Source: Ziziphus jujuba
Taxonomy: Eukaryota; Streptophyta; Magnoliopsida; Rosales; Rhamnaceae
DNA: 64,000 bases
Assembly: GCF_031755915.1 (NCBI RefSeq)
Contig: NC_083385.1
Location: 1,131,001-1,195,000 of the forward strand
Direction: 5' to 3'
Both the position numbers and the translations under genes were made by a program. The notes under the pieces are model-generated. The model was given only the letters and a program-made list of their open reading frames with translations. It had not been told where the DNA came from and made no database searches. Shown in pieces: positions 13,001 through 23,036 of the stretch; the first letter of the stretch is position 1; each line of letters opens with the position of its first letter.

Positions 13001-13278
13001 GATTAAAAAGCCTCTCGAAGTAAAAACGAAAACTTTGAAACACAAACTAAACTCGTTAATGGATAGAAAAAGAATTGAGTTACAAGCTTGGAGATGCAGG
13101 AGGAAATCGAATAGGAAGCGAGCGAGCCGTCACTGGAGGCAACGACGATGGTTTGGGGGCTTGGATTTTGGGAGGGAGCCCAAATGGTTCTGAATACGGT
13201 TCGGGTTTGGATCCCCCGCTCCTTCAATATGCTTTCTCTATAGGCATCTTCGTCCCAGTTCCTTGCGTCACCGCACAT
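10038..13278 (-). CDS. THO6/DWA1: THO complex subunit 6 / DWA1 WD40 protein
   Basis: WD40 scaffold of the THO/TREX complex that couples transcription to mRNA export; the Arabidopsis orthologue (DWA1) also acts as a CUL4-DDB1 substrate receptor in ABA signalling. Thirteen exons on the minus strand: 13278-13084, 12839-12808, 12681-12583, 12356-12280, 12098-12053, 11901-11841, 11735-11682, 11533-11453, 11078-11039, 10872-10760, 10562-10452, 10373-10257 and 10127-10038, phases consistent, 371 aa (Arabidopsis protein is about the same length). Recognisable blocks in order: MCGDARNWDEDAYRESILKE, GHDGPAYDVKFYGDGEDALL, CGDDGRIRGWKWKD, VNPQHKGPWGALSPIPE, AAAGDSCAYCWDVESG, FKGHSDYLHCIV, ITGSEDGTVRIWDCKSGK, WNLPASECVSDI, VGAEPLMHRFSINGAIL and GGYGGVVDVISQF, matching five to six WD repeats. 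The protein ends CTFRCPFV then TAG. No lesion seen. Confidence 0.95.
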
Positions 13279-13320
13279 ATCGATACGACGAGTAGTTTTA
13301 AAGCCTTTTGCGAAATCTAA

Positions 13321-14380
13321 GCTCTTTCTTTCTTCGCTTCGCCGTCGTCAGGTACAGTGTGGCCAGCGCAGCTTGCTAGCCCCGTTTATCTGGTTCCTGT
13401 TTTGAACGACATGTCGCAAGCGTAATACGCAGCTTATTTTTTTTTATTTTTCATTTTTATTTTTAGAAAAATATAATAGCAGCGATAACAGATTTTAGTG
13501 GCATCGATATTCACTCCAAAATGAATATTATATTATATATATATATATATATTGAAAAGATAAATGATTATTATATAGATTTGAGCAAAATGGAAAATAG
13601 ATCGGACTAAATAAATAATAAACCAAGCACAGATTTCCTGTGTTTCATTTTTTGTTTATTGAACTATTGAAGCGTGTAATGGGTTTTTTTTTTTTTTTTT
13701 TTTTTTGGTTTTGCATTATGTTAACGATATAATACGAACAAGATTTAATTGACCAAATATACTCTTTAATTTTGATTTTAATGATTTTTTTTAATTATAT
13801 GAATTTTTTAGTGCTTTTTGAAAATGCATTTTAAATTATTAAAGTGCTTTTTGATAATAATAATAAGAATAAGAAGAATAAAAAAAGGAAAAAGAAGAAC
13901 CGTGTTTGGACAAACAAAAAATTTAAATATGTATATATATATATATATATATATTTTGCAAAAATTGTATATACATAATTTGCTATTGAAAGAAAATCTA
14001 TATTTTCCGGGTAAATAAAAAAACTTATACTTTGGAGGGGTAGAGAGCTTAGATATATATAGATATATATATAGGGAGAAAGTTTTGATCTATTATCTCA
14101 CTTATTTTGTACTGATGATATTGTTATACCCAATACTAACTATGTGAAAAAAAAAACATAGAAATTTTTTAATTTTTTTTAAAAAATAATGTTATTTGTA
14201 TGCCATTAAACAATTTAATAGATCGGTTCACTTTTTCTTTATTAAATTTTTAATATTAAAACATATAAAATTGAAATAAATAATTCTAATTAATATTACT
14301 ATATACTATGTGCCAATTTTACCTTTAAATAACTAACAATAAAATGAACTAAAAATCCGATAAAATCATTATAGACATAA

Positions 14381-14417
<37 letters not shown>

Positions 14418-14480
14418 TACTATGGAAGAGAGCATTCCTTATCCAATAAAAAAAAATAAAAAAAAATAAAAAAAGCATCT
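13321..14480. other. AT-rich spacer with (TA)n microsatellites
   Basis: 13321-13430 is the promoter-side flank of THO6. Beyond it are (TA)n runs at about 13531-13552, 13929-13953 and 14384-14411 and a T run at 13686-13706. No coding sense in any frame. Confidence 0.5.
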
Positions 14481-14780
14481 CTAAAACCCTCCCCATAAAT
14501 ATAAGAAGCAGTATCATTAGACCTCCTTTATTTGACTTTTAATTGAAGTTTTTAGAAACGTGTTTAAAAATTACATCTAAACACCCAATTTTCTTTTTCT
14601 TTTCTTTTTAATAATAATAATAATTTTATTTGTACATTTGATAATTTAATTGATTCTAATTAAAATATTCACTTCTTAATTTTTAATATTAAAATATAAA
14701 TATAAATATTATAAATGAATATTACTTTTTTATCCGATAATTAACAATAAAATAAGTTAGATTATCTATTAAATTATTAA

Positions 14781-14852
<72 letters not shown>

Positions 14853-15065
14853 TCCCAAAAAAAAGAAAAAGAAAAGAAAATGCATATCTTAACCCCACGC
14901 AATGAACATAAGGAATATCACTAGACCTCCTGTATTTGTCTTTTAATTTTAAGTTTTTAGAAACGTGTTTAAAAATTTAAAAATAAAAAAAAGTTTACTC
15001 TTTTGTTTTTTATTTAAAATTTTTTGTTTCTTTTTCTTTTTTAAATAAAAAATAATAACAATAAT
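14480..15065. repeat. Diverged tandem duplication flanking a long dinucleotide tract
   Basis: Two related segments sharing CATTAGACCTCC / CACTAGACCTCC, the phrase TTTTTAGAAACGTGTTTAAA and a following T/ATA-rich stretch occur at about 14513-14640 and 14917-15065, roughly 400 bp apart. Between them is the long (AT)n(GT)n tract. Confidence 0.7.
14783..14852. repeat. (AT)27(GT)8 compound microsatellite
   Basis: An uninterrupted AT run of about 54 bases passes directly into about eight GT units. It is the longest simple repeat in the window. Confidence 0.95.
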
Positions 15066-15749
15066 TTGAGTGAAAATTATTCTTTAGAAATCGTGTTAGA
15101 CAAAATTTGGCAAAACAGACAACGGAGAGAGACGCACATCGTAAAAGAGATTCTTGGTTGTCGTGAGTTGGTTATTTTCCAAAACGAAACTCACAAGAAA
15201 AGAATAAGAAAAAAAGAAGGGAAAAACACTGTCCTTGGATTCTCCCAAGCCCATCGGCATCTCCAAAGCCGCTTTCACCCAGATTTAAAGAAGCCCTAGA
15301 AATTTTTATCCAATTGCCATCTTCCCTGAGATTTAATCACAATTAACATCTAATAAGCTATCCTCCTACGCACACTCATCGCAAAGAAAATCAACAGCAA
15401 AGCTTCTACTCTGCAACTGTAAGTTCCTTATAGCTTGCTGATTCTCTTTTGTTTATCCGTCTAGGAACTTTTACTGTTCCGGTTCTTCAAACCGTTTCTG
15501 GGTTATTATTGTTATTATTATTATTATATATTTTTTTTTTATGGAATTTCATTCATTAGCACGTTTTAATGCCCAGTTCATATTGAGTCTTGCTGTTATT
15601 GTTGTGATTTTTATTGGGCTAATTTTAATGTATATATTGTTTTTTGGGTGCCTGAATATTGTTTATCGGATTGTGATTATATTGCTTCAGTGCTAGGGAA
15701 TCCAAATCAAATTTGCTGTTCGAATACATTGTTGTTGAATAACTCTTGG

Positions 15750-17054
15750 ATGGGTGATAGCAATTCTTCTACTGGGTCTCCCAATGAAAAGCCAGATAAC
15801 AGTTCTGATTCAAATCCTATTGTTAAAGATGATAGCTCATTGGAAACTATAGTCCGGAAGTTTCAGGACTCGATCTCTGTTGGTGACAGGCACAAGTTTT
15901 GGGAAACCCAACCTGTTGGGCAATTTAAGGATAGGGGCAACACAAGCTTGCCTGAGGGCCCCATTGAACCTCCTACGCCATTATCTGAAGTCAAACAAGA
16001 GCCTTACAATCTTCCAAGTGCTTATGAATGGACAACATGTGACTTGAATTTAGCAGAAACTTGCAATGAGGTCTACACTCTTTTGAAGAATAATTATGTC
16101 GAAGATGATGAGAATATGTTTAGGTTCAATTACTCCCAGGAGTTTCTTAGGTGGGCTTTGCATCCTCCGGGTTATTATAAGAGCTGGCACATTGGTGTTC
16201 GAGCAAAGACATCAAAGAAGCTGGTTGCTTTCATAACCGGTGTCCCTGCTAGAATCCGAGTCCGTGATGAGGTCGTTAAAATGGCAGAGATTAATTTTTT
16301 GTGTGTTCATAAGAAGCTTAGATCAAAGAGGCTTGCGCCTGTTATGATAAAGGAGGTGACTCGGAGGGTACACTTGGAGGATATATGGCAAGCAGCATAT
16401 ACTGCTGGAGTGGTTCTTCCGACACCAATAACAACTTGCCAGTACTGGCATAGGTCTCTGAACCCAAAGAAGCTTATTGATGTTGGGTTTTCGAGGCTTG
16501 GTGTGAGGATGACAATGAGCCGAACCATAAAACTATACAAGTTACCAGATTCGCCGGCTACCCCTGGCTTCAGAAAGATGGAGCTTCGTGATGTGCCTGC
16601 TGTCACTCGATTGCTTAGGAACTACTTGAGCCAGTTTGTTGTTGCCCCGGACTTTGATGAAAATGATGTAGAGCATTTACTTCTTCCAAAAGAGGATGTG
16701 GTGGATAGTTTCTTGGTTGAGAGCCCAGAGAATCATGAGGTCACTGACTTCTGCAGTTTCTACACTCTTCCTTCATCTATCCTTGGCAATCAAACTTACT
16801 CAACTTTAAAAGCTGCTTATTCATATTACAATGTCTCCACAAAGACTCCTTTGCTTCAATTGATGAATGATGCTCTTATTGTAGCAAAACAAAAACAATT
16901 CGACGTTTTCAATGCATTAGATGTAATGCAGAATGAATCTTTCCTGAGAGAGCTGAAATTTGGACCAGGTGATGGGCAACTTCACTATTATTTGTATAAT
17001 TACAGGATACGGCAAGAGTTGAAGCCCTCAGAGCTGGGGTTGGTACTTCTATAG
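15750..17054 (+). CDS. NMT1: Glycylpeptide N-tetradecanoyltransferase 1
   Basis: Transfers myristate from myristoyl-CoA to the N-terminal glycine of proteins such as CDPKs, SnRK1 beta subunits and ARF GTPases; cytosolic/ribosome-associated. The coding region is one exon. Key blocks: HKFWETQPVGQF, EGPIEPPTPLSEVKQEPY, ENMFRFNYSQEFLRWAL, SWHIGVRAKTSKKLVAFI, EINFLCVHKKLRSKRLAPV, CQYWHRSLNPKKLIDVGF, TDFCSFYTLPS, FNALDVMQNESFL and the C-terminal GLVLL whose carboxylate takes part in catalysis. The frame stays open up to a Met at 15648. I chose 15750 (MGDSNSSTG) because it gives 434 aa, the Arabidopsis NMT1 length, and because a 5'UTR intron appears to run from the GTAAGT donor at 15419 to an acceptor ending at 15690, which removes the upstream Met. 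Very secure. Confidence 0.96.
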   Translation: MGDSNSSTGSPNEKPDNSSDSNPIVKDDSSLETIVRKFQDSISVGDRHKFWETQPVGQFKDRGNTSLPEGPIEPPTPLSEVKQEPYNLPSAYEWTTCDLNLAETCNEVYTLLKNNYVEDDENMFRFNYSQEFLRWALHPPGYYKSWHIGVRAKTSKKLVAFITGVPARIRVRDEVVKMAEINFLCVHKKLRSKRLAPVMIKEVTRRVHLEDIWQAAYTAGVVLPTPITTCQYWHRSLNPKKLIDVGFSRLGVRMTMSRTIKLYKLPDSPATPGFRKMELRDVPAVTRLLRNYLSQFVVAPDFDENDVEHLLLPKEDVVDSFLVESPENHEVTDFCSFYTLPSSILGNQTYSTLKAAYSYYNVSTKTPLLQLMNDALIVAKQKQFDVFNALDVMQNESFLRELKFGPGDGQLHYYLYNYRIRQELKPSELGLVLL

Positions 17055-18312
17055 TTTTGACATATTTTGGAGCGTTTCTTAGCATCAACAACGAAGGGTG
17101 GTATTAGTATGTCACGTGAGACAGCCAGTGCTTTGAGACTTCTGCCTATATCATGCCTTGGCAATAACTTGTTGGCAGTGCAAACTCCCTTTTTTTTTTT
17201 CTCTTTTTTTTTTCTTTTTTTTTTCTTTTTTTTTTTTCTGGTTCTGTGTTTTTATCCTGGAAAAAGATAGAAGAATTTTGGCACTATTGTTATAATTATG
17301 GATGTTTGACCATTTTTTAGTCACCTATTTATCTTTGAAATGTTCATGCGGTACAATTATCTTTGTAGGCAGCATAATATGTGCATTTCATATAGGCGTG
17401 CATTTTAACACCATTTAGGTTAAAAGAAGGGCTAACTTATTTTTTGATTTTGTTTGATGTTTGTGAGTTTGTGCTGGCGCTACCCTAATAATTGCAGGCA
17501 CCATATTTTTAATTTTTTTGAATTTTGAACCTTTTTTTTTTTTTTTTTTTGTGTTGGGGGGGGTGGTTTATTTTACATTTTGAGCCTTCGATGAGGTGCT
17601 GTGATCAATTGCAGCAAAAGGTTGTGACATACTGCTTTCCAAATTGGATAAGCAGGGAGACACCCTACAGATGCTGACTAAATTGACGCAGGAAAACCTG
17701 ATATTGACTTCTGGTAGGTGCAATTGTTGATTGCGAGGCAAAGCTCTCCCTTGTTTTCGTATTTTTCCGACTAGGCAGTGTGATTCTAACAGCTGTTATT
17801 CAGATTTATGTTCCCTCATGTTTTCTTTTATTTTCATAAAATGCAACCAAAAATAGAAAATCATTTATTGGAATTGTTATTATATATTTAATTTTAGAAA
17901 ACAAAATATTCACCCAAAAAAAGGTTTAGAAAACAAAAGGGAATAACCGGAGAAAAAACCCAAAAAAAAAAAAAAAAAAAAAGGAAAGGAAAAAAGTAAA
18001 AGTTAAAATAGATAAGATCTTAACTTTTGAGTTTGGAAGCGAAAGAAAGGCACGTGATAAATTAAATCAAAAATAGCTTCGATATCTCTCCTGAATTTGA
18101 GAAAACTACAGTTCGTAGAAGCAATTGTGAGAAAACTTCAGTTCTAAAGAAGCCGCGTCGAAAAGAGGAAAAATGTTTCTTTTTCAACACCTTCCATCGT
18201 TTCTACACACTTGATTTACAAGATAAAAATAGAGAGAAAAATTTGCCGCTGCCGATTTAACCAATCCTTCAGACAGTACTTCGTTGCCAAGAGCATAAGA
18301 AGCATAATACCT

Positions 18313-18347
<35 letters not shown>

Positions 18348-18755
18348 TATATTCTGTTGTTATTTTAGGTAGATTTGAAAACAGTGATAAACCATTCTCT
18401 CTGAGACAGCATGATTAGAAAAGAAAAAGAAACGGACCCATTCAACCAAATTGATCATAGGAATTCAAACTATACCATTAGCAAAATGATAGAATTTCAG
18501 CATTCGAGCTTGTGATACATTAAGTTCAGAATATTTGCCATAATTTTTCCACATCACCAGGTGAATACTGAAGATGTGCAATGTCATTATTCCTTACAAC
18601 CAGCCAGGTACAAAACTATCTTTACCAAAAAAACCAAAAACAAAAATATTGAATCTCATGGCAACTGAACAAAAAAATGGAACCTACAAGCAAAGCTAAA
18701 TTTACAAGTCCTAGTAAGAGCCCACAAAAATATCTGTATTTGTATATTATTGTCA
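17055..18755. other. NMT1 3' region and spacer between convergent genes
   Basis: NMT1 3'UTR starts at 17055 and contains long T runs (17190-17240, 17531-17550). A further transcribed segment is plausible near 17613-17720. From 17800 to 18755 the DNA is AT-rich, with poly(A) at 17961-17981 and (AT)n near 18314-18352. NMT1 and the TRB gene are convergent, so both 3' ends face this spacer. No gene seen. Confidence 0.5.
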
Positions 18756-21216
18756 TCAGCAAAGCACTTCACCTTGTGAACCTGTCAAGTTAGGGAAATA
18801 CAAAACTATAAATTAAATGAAGCTTTTAAAGTGAAAATCTATGGTATAAGAAACAAGAACCTAGCTTTTTGGTATTACATTTCTCAAAAATTTCTTTTGC
18901 CAACAGCAACATTGATTCAGTGTCCTCGGCCATCTTCGACATCCTTTCTACCTCCTTGATTGCTTCAGCTGCCACAAATGATTTGTTTTCCGCTTCTGCA
19001 ATCTTGTAGGCTGCAGAAACCGCTGCATCTTCTATTGGATCAGTAACTTTCACATAACTAACATTCTGCACTTTCCCAAATTGGTTGTCTTCCTGTTTCA
19101 TTGTGGGTGTTTTTGTACCCGAAGAGGTTTCGCTTTTAATCTTGAAGCAATTCTGGACCTGCATTTTGTTAACATGGCAAATTGAATAAATGATGACCTA
19201 AAAATTTAAATATCACTTATCAGTTATCACCATATAAATTGATATTCCAATTCACTTCTGCAAGATGCAAATGGTTTGCTGTCTGCATCATCTTAGCATA
19301 CACATAGATTAGCAAAATGGTTAAAAATAGAATTAAACAAAAAAAGATTTGAGAGCAGTTTGAAATTGTTCGTTACAGATAAACATATATCAACTAATTC
19401 AGAAGAGTATTTCTGTAGAGAAGCATTCAATAGATATAGCACTATATAACTATATATATGTTTATATATATATAAGAGAAGAGAGAGAGAGAGAGAGAGA
19501 GATTAAGTAAATAACCTTTTCAAGTTTGTCCTGAGCAACCAGCCTTCTCAACCTTGAACTTAGTAGCCTCCTAAAATTTTGGGGAACCTCATGCCTTTGC
19601 TGCATAAATTATATAGGAAACGGTAACGTTTATAATTGGGATATAATATAACCACTAAAAAATTCCAATGAAAAGCTCCTACTAGGTGCTTTTCTTTGTG
19701 CAAATTCATTGTCTTGAACTCTTTTTCTTTTCTTTTTTTCCTTTTTGTATGTAATTAATTTAATCTTTATCACGTTCTGTTCTTTGATCTTAGGAGTGTG
19801 CAAATAATATCCTTCTGCCGGAAATTCTTTTAAATCATCAGAGTTATGACAGACTTGACAGTGTGTTATTGTAGCAGAAACATAAGTTTCTTCATGGTTA
19901 TTTACAAACGATTAAAATCAAGAAAAATGAGATTTCAGGAAATACCTCAATAAAGCTAGCAATTGTACTAGTATCCAATCCATTTTGATCTTTAGAGGTA
20001 GAAAGCACTTCAAAAATCATAGCATTATACCTGGCAAGAGAGATTCTCATTATAAATAACAGGAAATACAGCTCTCCAAAATGGAAAAAGTAAGAGGGGT
20101 ATCCGCTATTTGAATCATCATATATCAGAGATATAGAGGATACAAGCAGAATATCAAGCAGAATTAACGCGAAAACAAGCATTAAAGGAAGCATACATTC
20201 ATCATAACATATAATGCCCGGGAAAAACAAACAAGTTCATACAATGCAAACCCAAAACCATGGTTCTGGTTCTATGGTTATTATCGTGTTAAAATAGTAA
20301 TCAACACATAAAAACAAAGGTACTAAGATGAGAGAACAAAATAAAGCAAACTTTGTTCACATATAAATGACACTCAGAAATCTTTCTTCTTACAACCCAA
20401 TTTTTATGCTATTAGTTAAGGACAATTTTCTTGGAGATGCCATTTCTGTAACAGTATCATGGATATAAATTATAGTGTAACAGAAAACGCAAAATGGCTT
20501 AAGGATGAATCGTTATCATACATTGCAGCAGTTTTTGCGTCTGATAAACCCTTGGAAGAATCATCGACAGTAGCACCTGATAGAGCATCACGTGGTACCG
20601 GAGTAGCTGTGGAAGTCTGTGCAGTGGACAGTTGAGCAGAGGGAGCATCTGGGTTGGCTTTTGCTTTTGGCTGCCGTGATTTCTCCCTGGGGCCTTGGCC
20701 ACTGGCCACACTCATATTCCGCCATTTGTCCTGTGCACAACAGGAACAAGGCAAAATCCATCAAGAGAAAAACTAACACAAGTTAAATTCAAATGGTTTT
20801 AAAGTTTGCAACTTTTCGATGAACTTTTGACAACCAGAATCGCAAGCAGCAGAAAACTGATGAGGATTAAAAATAAAGAAACTTTAAAATCAAATTAAAC
20901 TCAAAAAGCAACGCCTCCCAAACTTTGCCACACCCATCCTTTACTGTTATGAGAAAAAGATAGCTCTTTTTTAATAGAAAAAAATAATAATAATAAAAAG
21001 GGAAGAAAAATTAAGTTGGTGGTTGCTTATATGAATAACCTAGGCTGACCCAGTTTAAGGTTGAACCTTAAGATCAATATTGGAGCGAGTGGAGAGGAAT
21101 TTATTGAATTCAGGGTCTCTCTGGATGTCCTTCCACTTCCCAGTCCCATGCTTTGCTACACCTGCTTTTAGCGCTTCTTCTTCCTCCGATGTCCACTTCT
21201 GCTTTGGATTCCCCAT
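18756..21216 (-). CDS. Single-Myb-histone telomere repeat-binding factor, TRB4/TRB5 type
   Basis: TRB proteins bind telobox/telomeric repeats through an N-terminal Myb domain and recruit chromatin modifiers such as PRC2. Six exons on the minus strand: 21216-21067, 20730-20522, 20030-19946, 19599-19516, 19158-18879 and 18781-18756, phases consistent, 277 aa. The first exon gives the telobox Myb helices ([39 protein letters not shown]), continued in exon 2 by DKWRNMSVA. Exons 3-4 encode the linker-histone H1/H15-like winged helix ([35 protein letters not shown]). Exon 5 carries the C-terminal Ala/Glu-rich coiled coil ([28 protein letters not shown]), and the last exon ends SQGEVLC. Residue choice resembles Arabidopsis TRB4/5 more than TRB1-3; the subclass is from memory of family sequences. 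A (GA)n tract sits in the intron at about 19480-19501. Confidence 0.9.
19479..19502. repeat. (GA)n microsatellite
   Basis: About ten GA units inside the TRB intron just downstream of exon 4. Confidence 0.85.
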
Positions 21217-22723
21217 CTCTTTCTCTCTCTCTCTCTCTCACTCTCACTCTCGCGGTCTTTCTATTCGTCTGCGTCGTCAGGGAAAAACGAGGGTTGTTTC
21301 ATGGCGCTGAAACGCATTGAACAGAATCCCATCAAAACGACGCAGTTTTATTCCGCCCTGTAATCTGAGTCGGCTCTTTTAGCCTTTTTCTCTCAAAATG
21401 GTGACGTGATGGCCCTACACCTTATCAAAGTTTATACGATCCATTAACATCGTACGAGTTTACGCAAAAATATCATTGTTTGGGTCGGATCTATTATTTG
21501 GTGAATCGGTTGAAATCCATTATATTAAGGATTGCAAAAGAATGAACTCGTTAAAATCCATTTAGCCCGTTTAGAAATGTATTTTTCTTATATATATATA
21601 TATATATTTTTTTTTTATATATATGTTTGGAAATGTATTTTTCTTATATATATATATATATATAATTTTTATGTAAGGAAAAATAGTTATACGTTTTGCT
21701 ACAAATTTATAATTTTCAGGAGAGTTTTGAAGTGAAAAAAAATACTATTGGTTATATATTTTCTGTTATTTTTATGGCATTTCCAACAATTATAGTTTTC
21801 TTTTTTTTCTTGTTTATATGCTTCATTCATTGTAGGAAATAATAGGTATATTAGATTTAGGTCTTTCTTTTCTTTTCTTTTTGTTTTTTTCTATCTGATT
21901 TTTTACAATTGTATATATGCTTTAAATATTTAATTATATATATATATATATTTAATAATATTTTGTTATTAGTAGATTTTTAACCAGTAAGACATTATGT
22001 TAAGCAAATAAATTTGAATTTTAGTACCTTTACTCCTTAACATATCGTTTTAAAATGATCCACTACTAGACTTAGGATGTATAAATCCTAATACTACTCA
22101 TATCCAACTTTTTGAAAAAAAATACGGTTTATCATTATTAACTATAGAGTATTAGTAAAATCTGTATGCTACAAAATAATTTAATTAGCTACCAATTAAA
22201 ACTTTATTTTACTATATTATATTTCAAATATTAAAAATAAAAAGTAAATAATCAGAATGATTCCAAAACTTATACGACGCCGTTACATACTCCTTTGTAC
22301 TCCGTGCTAATCCATCGCAGCAGGAAGGAGGAACGACTCCCGTTTCAGCCCGTTGGGGAACTTGGAAGGCGCCTTCAGATTTATGTTGGAATTGTGGGAA
22401 AGGAGGTCAACTGCCTCATTATATTACGAAACAGAAACCAAACAACGGCCAACGAGAAAGAATCTTAACGGTTATTTCAGGCATTTTCCCGTTTCCGAGG
22501 TATTTTATTTATTTATTTTATCAATTTCTTTTTGTTGGTCTCCGGAGGAGGAAATTAGCAGCCTCTTTACCTTACATTCTTTGCTCTTCTCAAATGCAAC
22601 GCAAAAGCAAAAGAAATGGAACTTCGTCTCCTCCGGAAGCTGGTAAGTCCAAATGGAAAGAGACCCTGTTTTCGTTTCGATAAGGGGAAGCTTTTTCCTA
22701 ACTATGTTGCCAATGGGATACTC
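21217..22723. other. Divergent spacer between TRB and LCYE
   Basis: The TRB 5' flank carries a (CT)n run at about 21221-21250. 21580-22260 is very AT-rich with (TA)n runs at 21592-21606, 21646-21664 and 21936-21952. 22320-22680 is more mixed and belongs to the distal LCYE promoter. Open frames here have no family resemblance. Confidence 0.45.
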
Positions 22724-22785
22724 CCACGTGGCAGTTTCCGGATGACTGTTGCAACAGCTCAGCAAATTAAATTTCACCATATAAA
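22724..22785 (+). promoter_or_regulatory. LCYE core promoter: G-box and TATA box
   Basis: A perfect palindromic G-box CCACGTGG lies at 22724-22731 and a TATAAA at 22780-22785, about 50 bp apart. The coding start follows about 250 bp later. G-boxes are bound by bZIP (HY5) and bHLH (PIF) factors and are common in light-regulated carotenoid genes; their use here is inferred. Confidence 0.65.
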
Positions 22786-23036
22786 CTCCCTTCCCTATCC
22801 TTCTATATCCCAAAAGTCTCTCTCACAAACTCAGAAAAGATAACTCCATCACCACCAACACCACCACCACCAACAGCAACACATTCTGAACTGCGAAGAA
22901 GCTTTTGATTCACTGAGACAAAAGTTGTGTTATTTCTGTTTCATTTTTTTCTTTTTTGGGGGTCTATATAGGGGCAGTTTGGCGGTTTTAAATGCCAGGC
23001 TCCTGAAGAATCGGTTGAGAAAGAGAGATGCTAGTG

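Noticed and set aside
15648..15749. Upstream in-frame Met for NMT1 giving 468 aa
   Set aside because: The added 34 residues are not family-like, and a 5'UTR intron with acceptor at 15690 would remove this Met. The start at 15750 gives the family length.
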